From Sipunculus nudus (taxonomy: Eukaryota > Annelida > Sipuncula > Golfingiida > Sipunculidae): a stretch of 64,000 nucleotides of DNA. A program made the translations under genes and the position numbers. The notes beneath the pieces were generated by a model. The model was not told the origin of the DNA. It ran no database searches and was given only the letters and a program-made list of their open reading frames with translations. Positions 39,961-51,800 of the stretch are shown here, piece after piece (the stretch's first letter is position 1; each line of letters opens with the position of its first letter). The DNA is taken from positions 60,013,453-60,077,452 of the forward strand of contig CM049311.1 in NCBI GenBank assembly GCA_026874595.1. Direction: 5' to 3'.

Positions 39961-42177
39961 AAGTACAGTCAGTGCAGCCCGGTAAAGGTCAGTAGCTACA
40001 CCTGACACTTAGCCATAGATGACATTGGGGCAACTGCCTTCCTCAATTGAGCTTTGTCAGCGTTGTTGACCAAACTCAAGAACATTTCATGTATCAACCT
40101 GAAATGTTGGCATGTCAATGCATCGTTGATGGCTGTCAACAACTTAAATGATTTGTGCACAGTGTATGTTCCTGTTTAAAACAGTTGGGATTTTATATAT
40201 CAGCCTGAAATTAGGCATATCTGTACATTTTGGACAGCTCCGTCATTTACAATACCTGTGGCGCCATCTACAGTTGTTTCATGTATCTATGCATATAGCC
40301 TAAGAGTGGTTTGAATTATCTTCCTGGAATTTTGTATGTCCATACATGCTGAATGGCTTTCTTATACACAGAACTGGTGGTGCCATTTACAATCAGTCTT
40401 GTGTTGTATATAAGCTTTTTTACCAGGAGTGAAGCTGTGTAATTGGTGCTTGCACTTGGGTTCAAAATGTTTGGTACTTGTAATGTACATGTACGTGTCA
40501 CACATGTACTTGAAAAGCAATCAAGCACTTTTCGTATAATGATCAAGCATGTTATCATGGAAGCATAATTCTAAGTGATGTATATCCCATTGCACAGGTT
40601 CGCATTAGGCCTGTAGGCCTTGTTTTTTTTATGAAATCCTGATTCTCGTCTAATTAGAAGATGTACTTTGCTAGATTTTTCAACATTTTGACAACATAGG
40701 ATGATAAAAGGTGACCTCTTGACCTCTTTAATGATTTATTCAAACTACAATTACTTGATTGCTGAGGGGCGATATTGGGTGATTTTACTCTTGTTATCAC
40801 AAAGCATCACTTCAAACGCCTAAAAACTATTAAATATTGCTGAAAATATGCCATATCTTGATTATTTTGTATACATATATGCAAGGCTTGAAATTATTGG
40901 AATATAATAATTATTTTGCAATATATATAAATATATTCTCAAAATAATTTTTTTTTAATATTGAATACAAAATGAATCAATATTTCAATATTCATCTCAA
41001 ATAATTCATCAAAATTTGTTTGGGTATCTGTAGAAAGTTATATTCGCCATTTTATTAGCAATGGGTAAATATTATGTGGCCAAGACCGATCAAAAACCAA
41101 ATTATTACCAAAAAATTAAATTGTACACAAACAAAAATGATATCTTTTAAAGATGACCGCCAAAAAGACATTTAGCTGGGCATGCTGCATGTCCATCACA
41201 TGTTTTCATACAGTTCAGATCCTGTAGTAACTGAAAAACATATCAGCATTTAGTCCCCCTATTTGGTAGTCTAACCCATTTTTGGGGGTCTGGTTCATGG
41301 ACTATAAGGGCCGAGGCTATCGGCCGATAAGAAGTACAGTCATAACGCCAGCCTCTCATATCATAATATAAAATCTAACAATATGGCTGGTAACCGCCAT
41401 CTCCGCACAACATAACTTTCTGAAAGTTGTAGATGCTGGCGTTTTACGTAAACTTATTAGTAATATTACTTACAATTAAGACACAATCAGTGTATAATAC
41501 TTGAAAGCCGGGTCTGGGCCCAATACACGAATGGTCCTTGACTCATAGGCCAGCTGCCTTGGCAGGTTTCTTTGCCATTTTGGTGGTACGTTTATTTCTG
41601 TTCACCGAGTGAGTTTTCTTTTGTTTTGTATAATTTTCCCAACACTTAAAGTTATTATATTATGAACATTTAGAATATTTAGTGTAAGATATATTTGAAA
41701 AAGCAGGACGGTCCTGCGGATAGACACTACCATTTTGTAAGGGTACTGTGAGGCGGCCGTGACTACTCGACACAACTGTCAAACTTCAAAATCAAAATTT
41801 GTTATAATTCAATAAAACACGTTCTGTTTACATTTTACATCGTCATGCCCAGAACATAAATTCCTTACCACAAAAACACCCATGTGTATGTATTTTATTC
41901 TTATCCAACACACTTGAACGAGCAACATTGACCTCTTTATTACATTTATACCCACGCCGCTGACGTATTTAGAAGCGCCGGTGCATTGTGGAGGTCAACT
42001 TTTGACTTCAACAATCCCAACAATCCCCCAAAACAGCACAGTCGTCCTTTTTTCGTCCCATTATTCAGATTTGCTCAGCTGCTAACCCTCAACGTCTTGA
42101 GATTGACCCTTATAACTAGGCCTTAATTGTGTTAATAAGTTGTAAGATTCCAAATAGGAGACCCCTTTGGAATCATA
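39961..42177. other. Intergenic, no gene seen
   Basis: It contains isolated R1-like palindrome variants (TGTGGCGCCATC at about 40258 and GGTGGTGCCATT at about 40376). Otherwise no recognisable gene, RNA or element. Confidence 0.5.
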
Positions 42178-43074
42178 TAAGTAACTTTTTAGGCGATGTC
42201 AACATAAAATAATTACCTTTGCGCTGTCTTTGGATGTTATATGAAACTTCTGAAAGGTGGAAGCATCAATGTGATGCTCAAATGTCCTTCATGTATCCAT
42301 AATTTTACGAAGACCCCTAATGTTCAGGTTAGGGGGACCTATTTCCAGGTCCGGTCAGGGTCGGCCCATTTTGTGGCGTCAAGAGTGAGCAGGCATTAAA
42401 TATTGTGGGGCAGCAGAGAATGTTAGGCATTAAATGTATGAGGGAAAATATATTGGTTCCAGATGGGGGGAGACAGGAGACTTTCAATAATTTTTCCCCA
42501 GAGGTAGTCATATTTGTTTTGTGCTGTTTGAGGAGATTGAAGGTGTCAGTGCTGGTGGTGCGGGCATGGCTCGGCAGGTTGCGACATCTGTGGTGCACTA
42601 AAGTAAACTTCAGGAGCTGGTCTCCAGCAGAAAAACGAGATACGGAACCCCCTGTTTTTCTGGAATAAAATAAAAATTTCAGGTGTTGATCTTGAGTTTG
42701 ATGTATAACATGATGCCAAACACTCGATAAAAAATATTTCTCCAGTGCACCCAACATGTGCCCCTTATATGATAATATATAGGGCTTGGAAATACGTCCC
42801 TCTACCTTCACATAGAGAAGAAGCCGCCATGTTATATGAAAAGTCCCACAGTCCTTTGCTATGGGATTTAGACTGGGACCCCGCTCTCATATTATCACTG
42901 TTGGAACTGGAGAAGTGGCCGTTAATAGAGGTCCGTGCAGGGTACAGGCAATCACCGTCCGCTCACAAGTTCAAAAAGTATGTTTTAATAATGGTGTTTA
43001 ATTCACGGCGGGCTTACAAGGATCTTTATTGGATAAGTGACTTTTAAGCAATGTCAACATAAAGTAATTACCTT
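42178..43074. repeat. Segment flanked by ~41-bp direct repeats
   Basis: 42178-42219 and 43033-43074 share 'taagt.act..' followed by ATGTCAACATAAARTAATTACCTT. Between them lies a 160-codon minus-strand frame (42811-42329) with no domain I recognise, and opposing plus-strand frames. The direct repeats could be short termini of an element or the scars of a duplication. I do not call a gene. Confidence 0.35.
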
Positions 43075-43762
43075 AATATATGATTAATATATCATTAATA
43101 TATTAAAATAATCACGTGGCAATGTTGCCAGAAAGACTCATTAATATTAAAGACATGAACGGATGTATTTTAATGTGTATATTTAGCACTTTTAGAGTTT
43201 TGTTTTTGGTGTCTTCTACCATTTCACCATAACAAGGCCTAACTGTACACGTCATTCCCACAACTGTGATTTTATCACAGTTGTTGATTCCGCAACAAAG
43301 TCGGACTGTGTGAGTCCGAATCTGCGCAGTGTGCCGATAGTGCACCCTGAAGTGGGCCCGGGACACAATTTACATGCTGCCATCTACTGGGTAGTTTAAC
43401 AACTATTGATATGAGTCTGGCTCCGTTTGAAGAACAACCCCGGCGTGGTCGTTCCAGTTTTATTAAACTGCTCAACACCAGCCGAATCATTTAGCTCAGG
43501 AAATGGACTCTGGGGGAGTGATAGGTCACAACGTTAATCAGAAGGAGTAATTTCTCCTGGCCAAACTGAAATTAGTGAAAGTCATACTGAACCTTTTCGT
43601 AGCCATAATGAAAATTCTGAAACAACTAACGTAACACGGAGTAAAAGACCGAGAGACCAAGAGGCGACAGTTCTAAGATCTGGAATTTCAGAGAAAACAA
43701 CACTAGATTCTTTGACTAACCAACCATCATCTGGACCTTCAGCCTATTCTACCAGAGGGGTG

Positions 43763-45369
43763 ATGAAAATTGAACAAAACAGATTAAATACCTTCAGAAA
43801 GTGGCCTAAAAGGCAACTTATAGAACCAAGACTAATGTCTGCGGCGGGTTTGTACTTTGTGGGGCCGAATGATAAAGTAAAATGTGCCTTCTGTGAAGGC
43901 GCCATGATGAACTGGGACGCCGGGGATGATCCACACGATGAACACTTCCGGTACTTTGGTGACTGGTGTGCGTTTATTCGCGGAGAGCCAGCTGGGTACG
44001 TACCACTTCCGGGAAGTAATCCAAACATCAGCTCAAGAAGAACTCAACATGGAATGTCGTCCAACCAGGCTAGGACTTTTGAACAGCTTGGTATAATCAC
44101 GGATAGACCTCGGCAGCCCACCACAGACTAGCAACGTTCGGCTCCAAGAGACGTGGGCTACCCGCATAGTGATGCATGGGTAACCAGTGCTAATAATGCT
44201 CAAGAGCTTCAAAGAGAGTGCGATGTTCTTCAAAGCCTCAAAAGCTTCTTACTTGCCACGCACACTGCAGTGCAACAATACACAAACTATTCATTTTGTT
44301 GAAATTCAAATAAGACAATCATATGTAAGGAACAGATTTAATGTAATCATCGTTCTCGAGTAGGTGATGATACAAAAAAATACCACTTTTTGATAATAAT
44401 TACTTATTATCATACTGATGAGCTTGAAGCCATTTTCTTCACTTTTCTTTGGGAGACCACGGAATTGTGGATAGCATAATCACATTGACTTTAGGCGTAA
44501 TATGATGATTGCAAGAGTATTAAAGTTAAATTTGCTATATCTTCATCAGTGCTACCATGACACACAGGCCAAAGAGTATTAAAATTATTGAATATAAAGT
44601 ACCCGAACTCTTCCATATATAAGACATTTTTGTTGAAAGTAAAATCTTGTGTGATGAACACTGACTCTTTGCATTATACCTCGGCTAATGAGATTTGGTA
44701 ATCACCCCTGGTCGTCTGTCTGTCTGTTACTTTGTTGCCTTTCGATCTAGATAGATGCATCTTGAGGATTTAGAAGATATTTTATTGAGGGATAGGACTT
44801 GTTTAAATCCTGGATGCGCAAAATCAGGATGAATGGTTCTGTGTATGCATACATTTATCTGTGTTTCAGTTGCTGGGTCTCGAAGCATTACAATAGGATT
44901 ATCGTTTAAATGCGATTAAGAAAAAAAATACAGTGGAACGTCTCCTAGTGGGTATCTCCATAAAGTTGGCAACTTCTTCTTATTATGTATGTTACGGTCT
45001 TGACCTCCATATAGTGGGCACCTGTATAAAGTGGGCATTTTAGCCAACTCCCGAGGTGCCCACATTACAGAGATTTCACTGCAGTTTGTGTGGACAGAGA
45101 TTTGCCCAGTCCGGGCGCTGTGTTGTTCATCACGTTTTATGATATAAATCATGACTGTGTTGTACATTTCAGATGAGGATGCCCTGATACAGGAGAACCA
45201 GATGCTCCGGGATCAGCGTCTGTGTAAGATCTGTCTGGACAACGAGAGTGAAGTAGTTTTCTTGCCTTGCGGACATCTTGTGTCCTGTTCATGCTGTGCT
45301 TCAAATCTAAGAAATTGTCCAATGTGTCGGGCGCTAATCAGAGGCACAGTCAAAGCATTTATGTCCTAA
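43763..45369 (+). CDS. IAP-2: short BIR-RING protein
   Basis: The BIR exon runs from ATG 43763 to a proposed donor at 44090 (CTTG|GTATAA, phase 1). The RING exon runs 45173-45369 from TTTCAG| in phase 1. Joined, they give 174 codons. The BIR has the RLxxFxxWP start, C41, C44 and H61, but C69 follows H by seven residues rather than the usual six. The RING has CKIC, CGHLVSC and NCPMC ligands and ends KAFMS. The frame stays open upstream to about 43538 without an ATG, so the true N-terminus may be longer. If the donor at 44090 is not used, the protein stops at 44131 without a RING. A pogo-like MITE lies 91 bp before the RING exon. The likely role is that of an IAP-family E3 ligase. Confidence 0.75.
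44931..45081. mobile_element. Pogo-like MITE in IAP-2 intron
   Basis: It begins CAGTGGAACGTCTCC after TA and ends AGATTTCACTG. Internal GTGGGTATCTCC and GTGGGCACCTG blocks face GGTGCCCACATTAC, giving imperfect inverted repeats. The architecture matches the element at 30767-30938. It is intronic, close to the RING acceptor. Confidence 0.5.
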
Positions 45370-47344
45370 AAAGGGTTTTTCATGCAGCATAGTTACAAAC
45401 CCAAACCGGAGGGTATCCTTCGGTGCAAGGCTAAAGCTTTCCTATTATTATCACCCGAAAAGATTTTTTTTAACCTTTTTACCTGTTATATATACCTTGA
45501 TCTAGAATTTACCATATATTTTTTAAAGGAAAATACTATTTTTACAAGTTTTCCTTTTCAGTTTTCATTGTGCTTTATTTTTTAGATTATGTTGAATGTA
45601 AACTCGATAGTGATATATCACCAAGGTGGTATGTAGGGATGAGCTGATGAAGTAGACAGATTCTCTGTTGTTGTTTATTACATTAACTCCATGTATATAT
45701 GTAAAGGCTTCCAGTGTAAGCATTTCTTAACTAAACACATTAAACTCTATTTCTCTATCTCTATCTATCCTTTGCTTCTTCCTCTCTCCGAGAACTCTCA
45801 GTCAAGACTGCCTAGCATTCTTCTATCTCGTCTTATATCTTGTCTTAACTTTTTACCTTAACCAACGAGGCATCTCAAACCAAAATATTAACCAGTGATT
45901 TTCCATGACCACACAGTAAAACTCTCTTTATTCCTATTGGTCTATCTTTCTCTGAACACCTAATCAGTACCAGGGATAAGTAACACTTTAGATGCCAGGC
46001 ATCTCCTTCAAAGCTAATCACACAATTAACCTACTGATTGCATTTAGAAAGCCCTCCGTTATTCACAGAAATTTGCATGTGTTTGACACCTTCCCTGAAT
46101 CTTGACTTGACCATTGCTGCAAGTACAGAAGTATTAAATATTATTTGTAATTACTAAACATGCTCAGTTCATTAAGTAATCTTTTACATAAAGACATAAA
46201 AAACAGCTTTACTGAACAAATAGATAAATATTCAAACTTTTCCGACCTACAGTCCTGTCTTTTTTTCATAGATACATGCAGAATGTTGTTGAGATATATA
46301 TCGTGTCACTATTGTGACAATCACAACAGTGTTGAACATATTGTTGACTTAGGTTTTGCATTCAACGAATCACGAATACGACAAAAAAAAAAAAAAAGAA
46401 ATAATGAAGTATTGTATTATTTTAAATATCGGATATCATTCCTTTTGATAGTTTATAAAAACAACAACACCGAAACATTTAGTCAAAATGAGCTTTATGA
46501 GTGTTGATTTATATTTGTATAATTTCCATGCTTTCCATGCTTTGATTGTAAGTCTATCTGCATGGCAGCACTGACCGACGCGCTTATTAGACAGATTCTG
46601 AAAATTTAGGAACTGCACAAACCTAAATGACATAGGTAAGACGGAAGAATGCATGACTAAAAATCAGATATATCACATATAGTATATCACATTAGGGAAA
46701 TTACCCTGGAAGGTAGAATAAATAATATAAAGATATAAAAACACAATCTAAAACGCCCTTTTTCACCTAATAAAGTTTCAGACAATTATTAAACATTTAT
46801 TTGTTCAATCATCCAAAATGTTATATTTAACATTTAGGTAGAAGGAAAGTTTCCAAGAGTAGATTTAGAGATATGGCGATATTTGTCCGTATTTAAAGGT
46901 GATATTAATCATTGTTAAATGCACACTTGTTGTAAGATGTCTGATGTATATATCGCGTATTTTGTGAAAACTAAAATTTTGCTTTACATTTTAAAATCTT
47001 CAAACCATCATATTTATACTAATAATTGGACTGATTTACTATATACATATAATTAAACTAATTTCTTTAAATGTCCCTGCTCAAGCTGAGGACTGAAAGT
47101 TTTTCCTTTATTATTACCAAGAGTGTCCCTTCTTTAAAGAAATCTATCAAAACAGGCTTTTCATTGGTGTCTGTTGGGTTCATGATCTATGGGCCACCAT
47201 TTACAATTTTATGGGGAAAATATAACTTAATATAACACACGCAGTGGGGGTCTCCTTGGCTTGTCGTATCTTTGAATGATAGTGATTTTGAAATTTTCGC
47301 AACTGACCGGTTCCCATACCCCGTCAGCTGGGAGAACGTGTGAT
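45370..47344. other. IAP-2 3' flank and intergenic
   Basis: The 3' UTR of IAP-2 should start here. An ATTAAA variant polyadenylation signal is present near 45739. A 115-codon frame at 46160-46507 has no recognised domain and runs through an A tract. No other gene is seen. Confidence 0.45.
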
Positions 47345-47545
47345 TATATATTGAGTCCTATTGTGTCCGGACCCCCTCCCCCCTTTTTAATGCAAAGCAA
47401 CCTTTTTAAGGGTTTCAGTCAACATTTTGTGGCCTAAACCCCCCCCCCCCCTTTCCCGGACCTTTGGACCTTATTTTTAGGTTTTTCATAAGTCCTCCTG
47501 GGTTGGACCCCCTCTTTTCCTAAATCCTGGATCCGCGCCTGCACA
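47345..47545 (+). repeat. Dispersed G/C-run repeat, copy 2
   Basis: Same order of blocks as 30047-30250: CCCCTCCCCCCTTTTTAA, a C run, CCCGGACCTTTGGACC, GGGTTGGACCCCCTC, and the CTGGATCCGCGCCTG end. Confidence 0.65.
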
Positions 47546-48186
47546 CATACTCGCCTGCTTCTTCGTCATCCTCTCTGATTTGCAACCAATACAGCCAATC
47601 ATATCACCCCATAACTCTAAAGCAGAAACTTAAAGGATCAGGCTTCACTGGTCTGGGTTCCCAGGGACAAAAGGTACCAAATAACAAATAACAAATGTAA
47701 ATATAAAATCTATAAATAAATGCACGTATTTTATTGCCTTTTATTGCAGATATTTCATTGCGATTCGTTTTACAAACACTACTACAGAATGCACGGACAC
47801 GACACCGTGTCTTTATCTTTTTGTAAAATCCCCGAAAGTTCAAATTAACCTGTTCAAAGCAAGTACCTTATCAGTTTTCAGATTATTCTTCAAAACAAAG
47901 AGAAACCATGCACAACACAAATCTCTCTTGCATTGAACCGATATATATATATATATAATCAGTCTGGTAATTCATAATTTATGTGCACGGTAAAAAAGTA
48001 ACGTGATCTTGTCTTTATTTTATCGATATCTTCACAGAACTGTACAAGAATATATACGATAAAAATGAGACTGACAGGAAATATACTCCCACGTCAAGAA
48101 ATAAAACATGGAATGATCAAAAACAAAGAATAATTTGAGGAACAAACACAAACCAGTATGCCACTTATTCCAAACATTTGGTCCCT
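47546..48186. other. Intergenic, no gene seen
   Basis: AT-rich DNA with a short TA tract near 47940-47957. No exon supported. Confidence 0.5.
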
Positions 48187-48452
48187 TAAGGCCCCTTTAC
48201 ACAGCACGGAGATCTTTGGGTGATCATAAATTGGTCCGATCTCTCAACGATCTCCTAAGCCCTTGTGCGCTGGTTGTGCGATCAAATATTCAATTTTCGG
48301 CAACATTCATGGAGATCTATTTGAGCGACCTTGGCGATCATTGGGCGCTCATTGAAACATCCTTTAGCGACCACTGAGAGTTCGTTGACAGATCTGGCCA
48401 TTTTTTCATCGCCCAACGATCTCTCAAAGATCGCCAGCCTTGTTTAAATGGC
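48187..48452. mobile_element. GATC-rich MITE-like element
   Basis: It starts GGCCCCTTTACACAGCACGG and ends ...AAAGATCGCCAGCCTTGTTTAAATGGC. The two ends are imperfect inverted repeats (TTTACACAG/GATCTTTGG facing CAAAGATC/TTGTTTAAA). About ten GATC sites occur in about 260 bp, mostly in GATCTC or CGATC contexts. There is no coding capacity. It lies in the 3' flank of IAP-3. Confidence 0.5.
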
Positions 48453-48707
48453 TACTTAACAGGCAAGCGTTCGCTATCAATAGCAAGCGTTTGCCTGCAT
48501 CGGTACACCCTTCGTTCCAATGCACTGCGGAAAACAACAAAATCATATATAACGTCATGGCTGTGTCATGCACTGCGTTGAGCACTGCTTCACTCAAGGT
48601 AGGTAGCATACTACCTTGGGTTATTACTGCCATACTGAGTTGCCTATTAATGTGCTGCCTAAATGTTAACATTTGATTCTCGAGTAAAGACTGTAGCGAC
48701 TGGCTTG

Positions 48708-48790
48708 GTTCCCAGCCTGCCTTGTGCTCTGTTCCATTTGGAGCTGAGCGCAAGGCATGCTGGCTGGGATAAAAGACAAGCAGCGACCAA
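48708..48790. repeat. Foldback repeat behind IAP-3
   Basis: The arms AGCGACTGGCTTGG...CAGCCTGCCTTG and CAAGGCATGCTGGCTGGG...AAGCAGCGACC are imperfect inverted repeats around a CCATTTGGA centre. One arm also begins just after IAP-4 (from about 63941 to the window end). Its position just past the stop in both genes means it predates their duplication or has a site preference. Confidence 0.65.
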
Positions 48791-48823
48791 ATAAATAAAA
48801 TATGTACATAAGATAGTGTTCAC

Positions 48824-51800
48824 TCAGTTAAATGCAGAGCAGAATACTCTGACGGTGGCCTTGATCTGAGCACGACAAACTGGACACTTCTGTAGCGGCA
48901 GAGAACAATCCAGGCAACAAATCAGATGGCAGCACGGCAGGAACAAGATTGCGACATTTTGCGCCCAACAGATCTTGCACTTTATCCTGTCATGCACGGA
49001 CATGTTTTCTGCAATGACGTCAGGTAAACCTAAATGAAACGGAGAGGGTATATACAATACACAGTAAAGTAGTAAAAATGTATTTATGAATATATAGAGA
49101 CTTTAAAAACTTAAACATGAAAGTTCCCTTTTCCATGATTTTCATCATGTTTAATTCTTTATCCAAGGTGTCTTTATTCATTTTTTTCCACACTAAGGAT
49201 TTTCAGGTGAAATCAAATGGTTAACCATTGGGCTGAACAGATAGGCCAAGATATTAGATCATTAGAAACCAAAAATTAATCATTAATCACAAAAAGAGTG
49301 ATCGGAGTCGGGTAAAACATGCTTTGATCAGCAATGAGTGTCTGAAATTATTTAGACAAATATATGATGATTTAAAACATCAAAACATATTCTCTGTCAG
49401 CAAGCAAAATTTGAACAAAAATTGTCCAACCAGTTCTTCAGAAATATGACCTAAATGTTGTTAAATTTCACTAAATCGTTTCATTTCGAGTACACTTCTC
49501 ATATCTCAATAAGTTATGATTGGTTTACAAGGTAATTTGCTTTGCATGTTTTATTTTTAATATGAGATGAGCTGGCGCCACCTCTGTTTGTAAACATTAT
49601 TTACACGTCATTTTACCCTTTTTTAAATTTCCTAATTACGGCAATCGTGTCATTTTCTCAACTGTCGGTTGTTTTGTCCTGAAAATTAGTATGTTGATCA
49701 TGGATAGTTGGATGATTAAGAAAAGACCGTTATCGCGACCTACATTGCTTATTCATCAATTGTACACGACCGCCAAATCTATGCAACCGTGACACTTTCT
49801 TGGCAGCCCATTCGAGACTTGTCCGACAGTGTGGTACGCTTGTCAGAAGACTTCAACATGCCATGCACCATTATGTCAGATAATTAAAAGGAAATTTCAC
49901 AGTAGTTAGTGAAAGTACAAATTCTATCAAAATAACCCAAATTTTCATTAATTTATAAAGTGATATACTGATGCCATTTTAAACATATACTTAATATCTC
50001 GCATATTTAATGCCTATTTTAAAACTTTAGACTAGTCAATAACGAGCAAATAACCAGGTTAAAGAAAAATCAAAAGTCAGCAGGGCTACTCAAGTGTATA
50101 ATGAAAGTTAGCGACTGAATACATTGGCCGTCCTAGTGCCATTCCTTATAAAGTGCAATATTAAACACAATTTTTGCTCACCCATTTGCTCCTCAGTCTG
50201 TTTCTCCGCATCTCTTCCCGGAGATTCTTGATAATTCAAAGAAAACAGCCAATGAGTAAACTGAGATGAAACCACATTTAAGAATCATATAGCATCAATG
50301 TTATTTGGCAGTGTCAAGATAAAGGCAAAAATGCATAACACATCAGAAAAAATACATGTGGCGCCACCCGTCTTCAGGAAATGAAGAAAAATCATGATCA
50401 ATAAATGCACCAAGTTTTCGAACGCTAGAGTAACTCACAATTAAGAACTGACATGACTGCTGTTATTTGACGAGAAGAAAATACAGGTGGCGCCATCAGT
50501 CTTCTAGAACTGAAGGAACTAGTGATGATAAAGAAACACACCGGGTTTCATGACACTAGGTGAAACTACAGCTGAGAAAGTGACATGATTGCTGTCATTT
50601 GACAGTCTCTGACAAAACTAGTCATGGTCAAGATTCAAAGCAAGATTTAAGTCAATATATGCAATTATTATTATAATACTGGAGGTTTTATATCAATTTT
50701 TTAAAATTATTCTGGGGGAGGGGGGCGGGGGTATTTGGAGCCACAAAGCTCAGAGGATATGAGTAACGGAGACCTAATTTCAGGTTTCCAAGGAGATTTT
50801 TCATGGACCTCCCTGGATGTCAAGTTAGACGATTCTAGGTCCAATGGTTACGATTTGTGCCTTGTTAACGGACGACCTCATCTTTGAAGAAAAATTAAGA
50901 AAATAATGCTTAAAAAATCGAAAAGTCTAGGTGGCGCCACAATTTTGCAGAAACTGATGAAACACTCTTTGATGAATATGCATGCAAAGAATCATGCTGA
51001 TCAATGCATTAATTGGTTGTTCAGATACTTGAGCTTTTGTATCAAATTTTTAATTAATCTAGGGGTGCTTACAAGCCCCATAGCTCAAAGGATATTGGTC
51101 GCACTGACCTAATCTCATTTTTTCAAGGAAATATTTTGTTGACCTCCCTGGATTTTTACTTAGAAGTTTCTAGTTCCTGCGGTTACGATTTGTGGCCTGC
51201 TAACGGACAGACAGACGGCCGGACGGACGACGGACAAAGCGTATATACCTCAGCTGAGCAAAAAAAAAAAAAATGAGAAGGGCCACCTTGGATATTAGAT
51301 TAATTTGAGAAATAATTCAGAAAGGGACCAACATAAACTCATATTCGTCACACACAACAGTAAACCCAATCACTATCATGTCGATGTGCACATCCACATT
51401 AAGCTTAACATGCATGTGGATTCTTGTGTCACATAGGAAGTTACACAGTGAAATATGATCCTCCAAAGATTTGAACAGCCCCGTCCAAACTGAAATTAAA
51501 ATACCTTTCACAAACTATTTCTTTTGAGTTTGTACTGCCTAATATAAATTATAATGGCATAAGTGCGTTACATGGTCCGTACATATATGGCCGGAAGGTA
51601 CATAAGGAATACTTGCACCGATATAAATACATGTACATAATGTCATGAAAAACGTTAAAGCCATCACAGAGTAAAGCTAGTTTATTTTTTCTCGAAATCT
51701 AAAAAATGAGCAACAAGTTTCTATGACAGTATAGTAAATACGGTTGACCGATTTTCATGATGACAATGATTTATCATGAAAGGATATACATCTTTGCTTT

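Noticed and set aside
42405-43047. Plus-strand frames of 87 and 100 codons
   Set aside because: No domains, no splice context, and they overlap the opposing 160-codon frame. They are kept only within the direct-repeat finding.
46160-46507. 115-codon frame
   Set aside because: It reads through a poly-A tract, has AT-driven composition and shows no domain.
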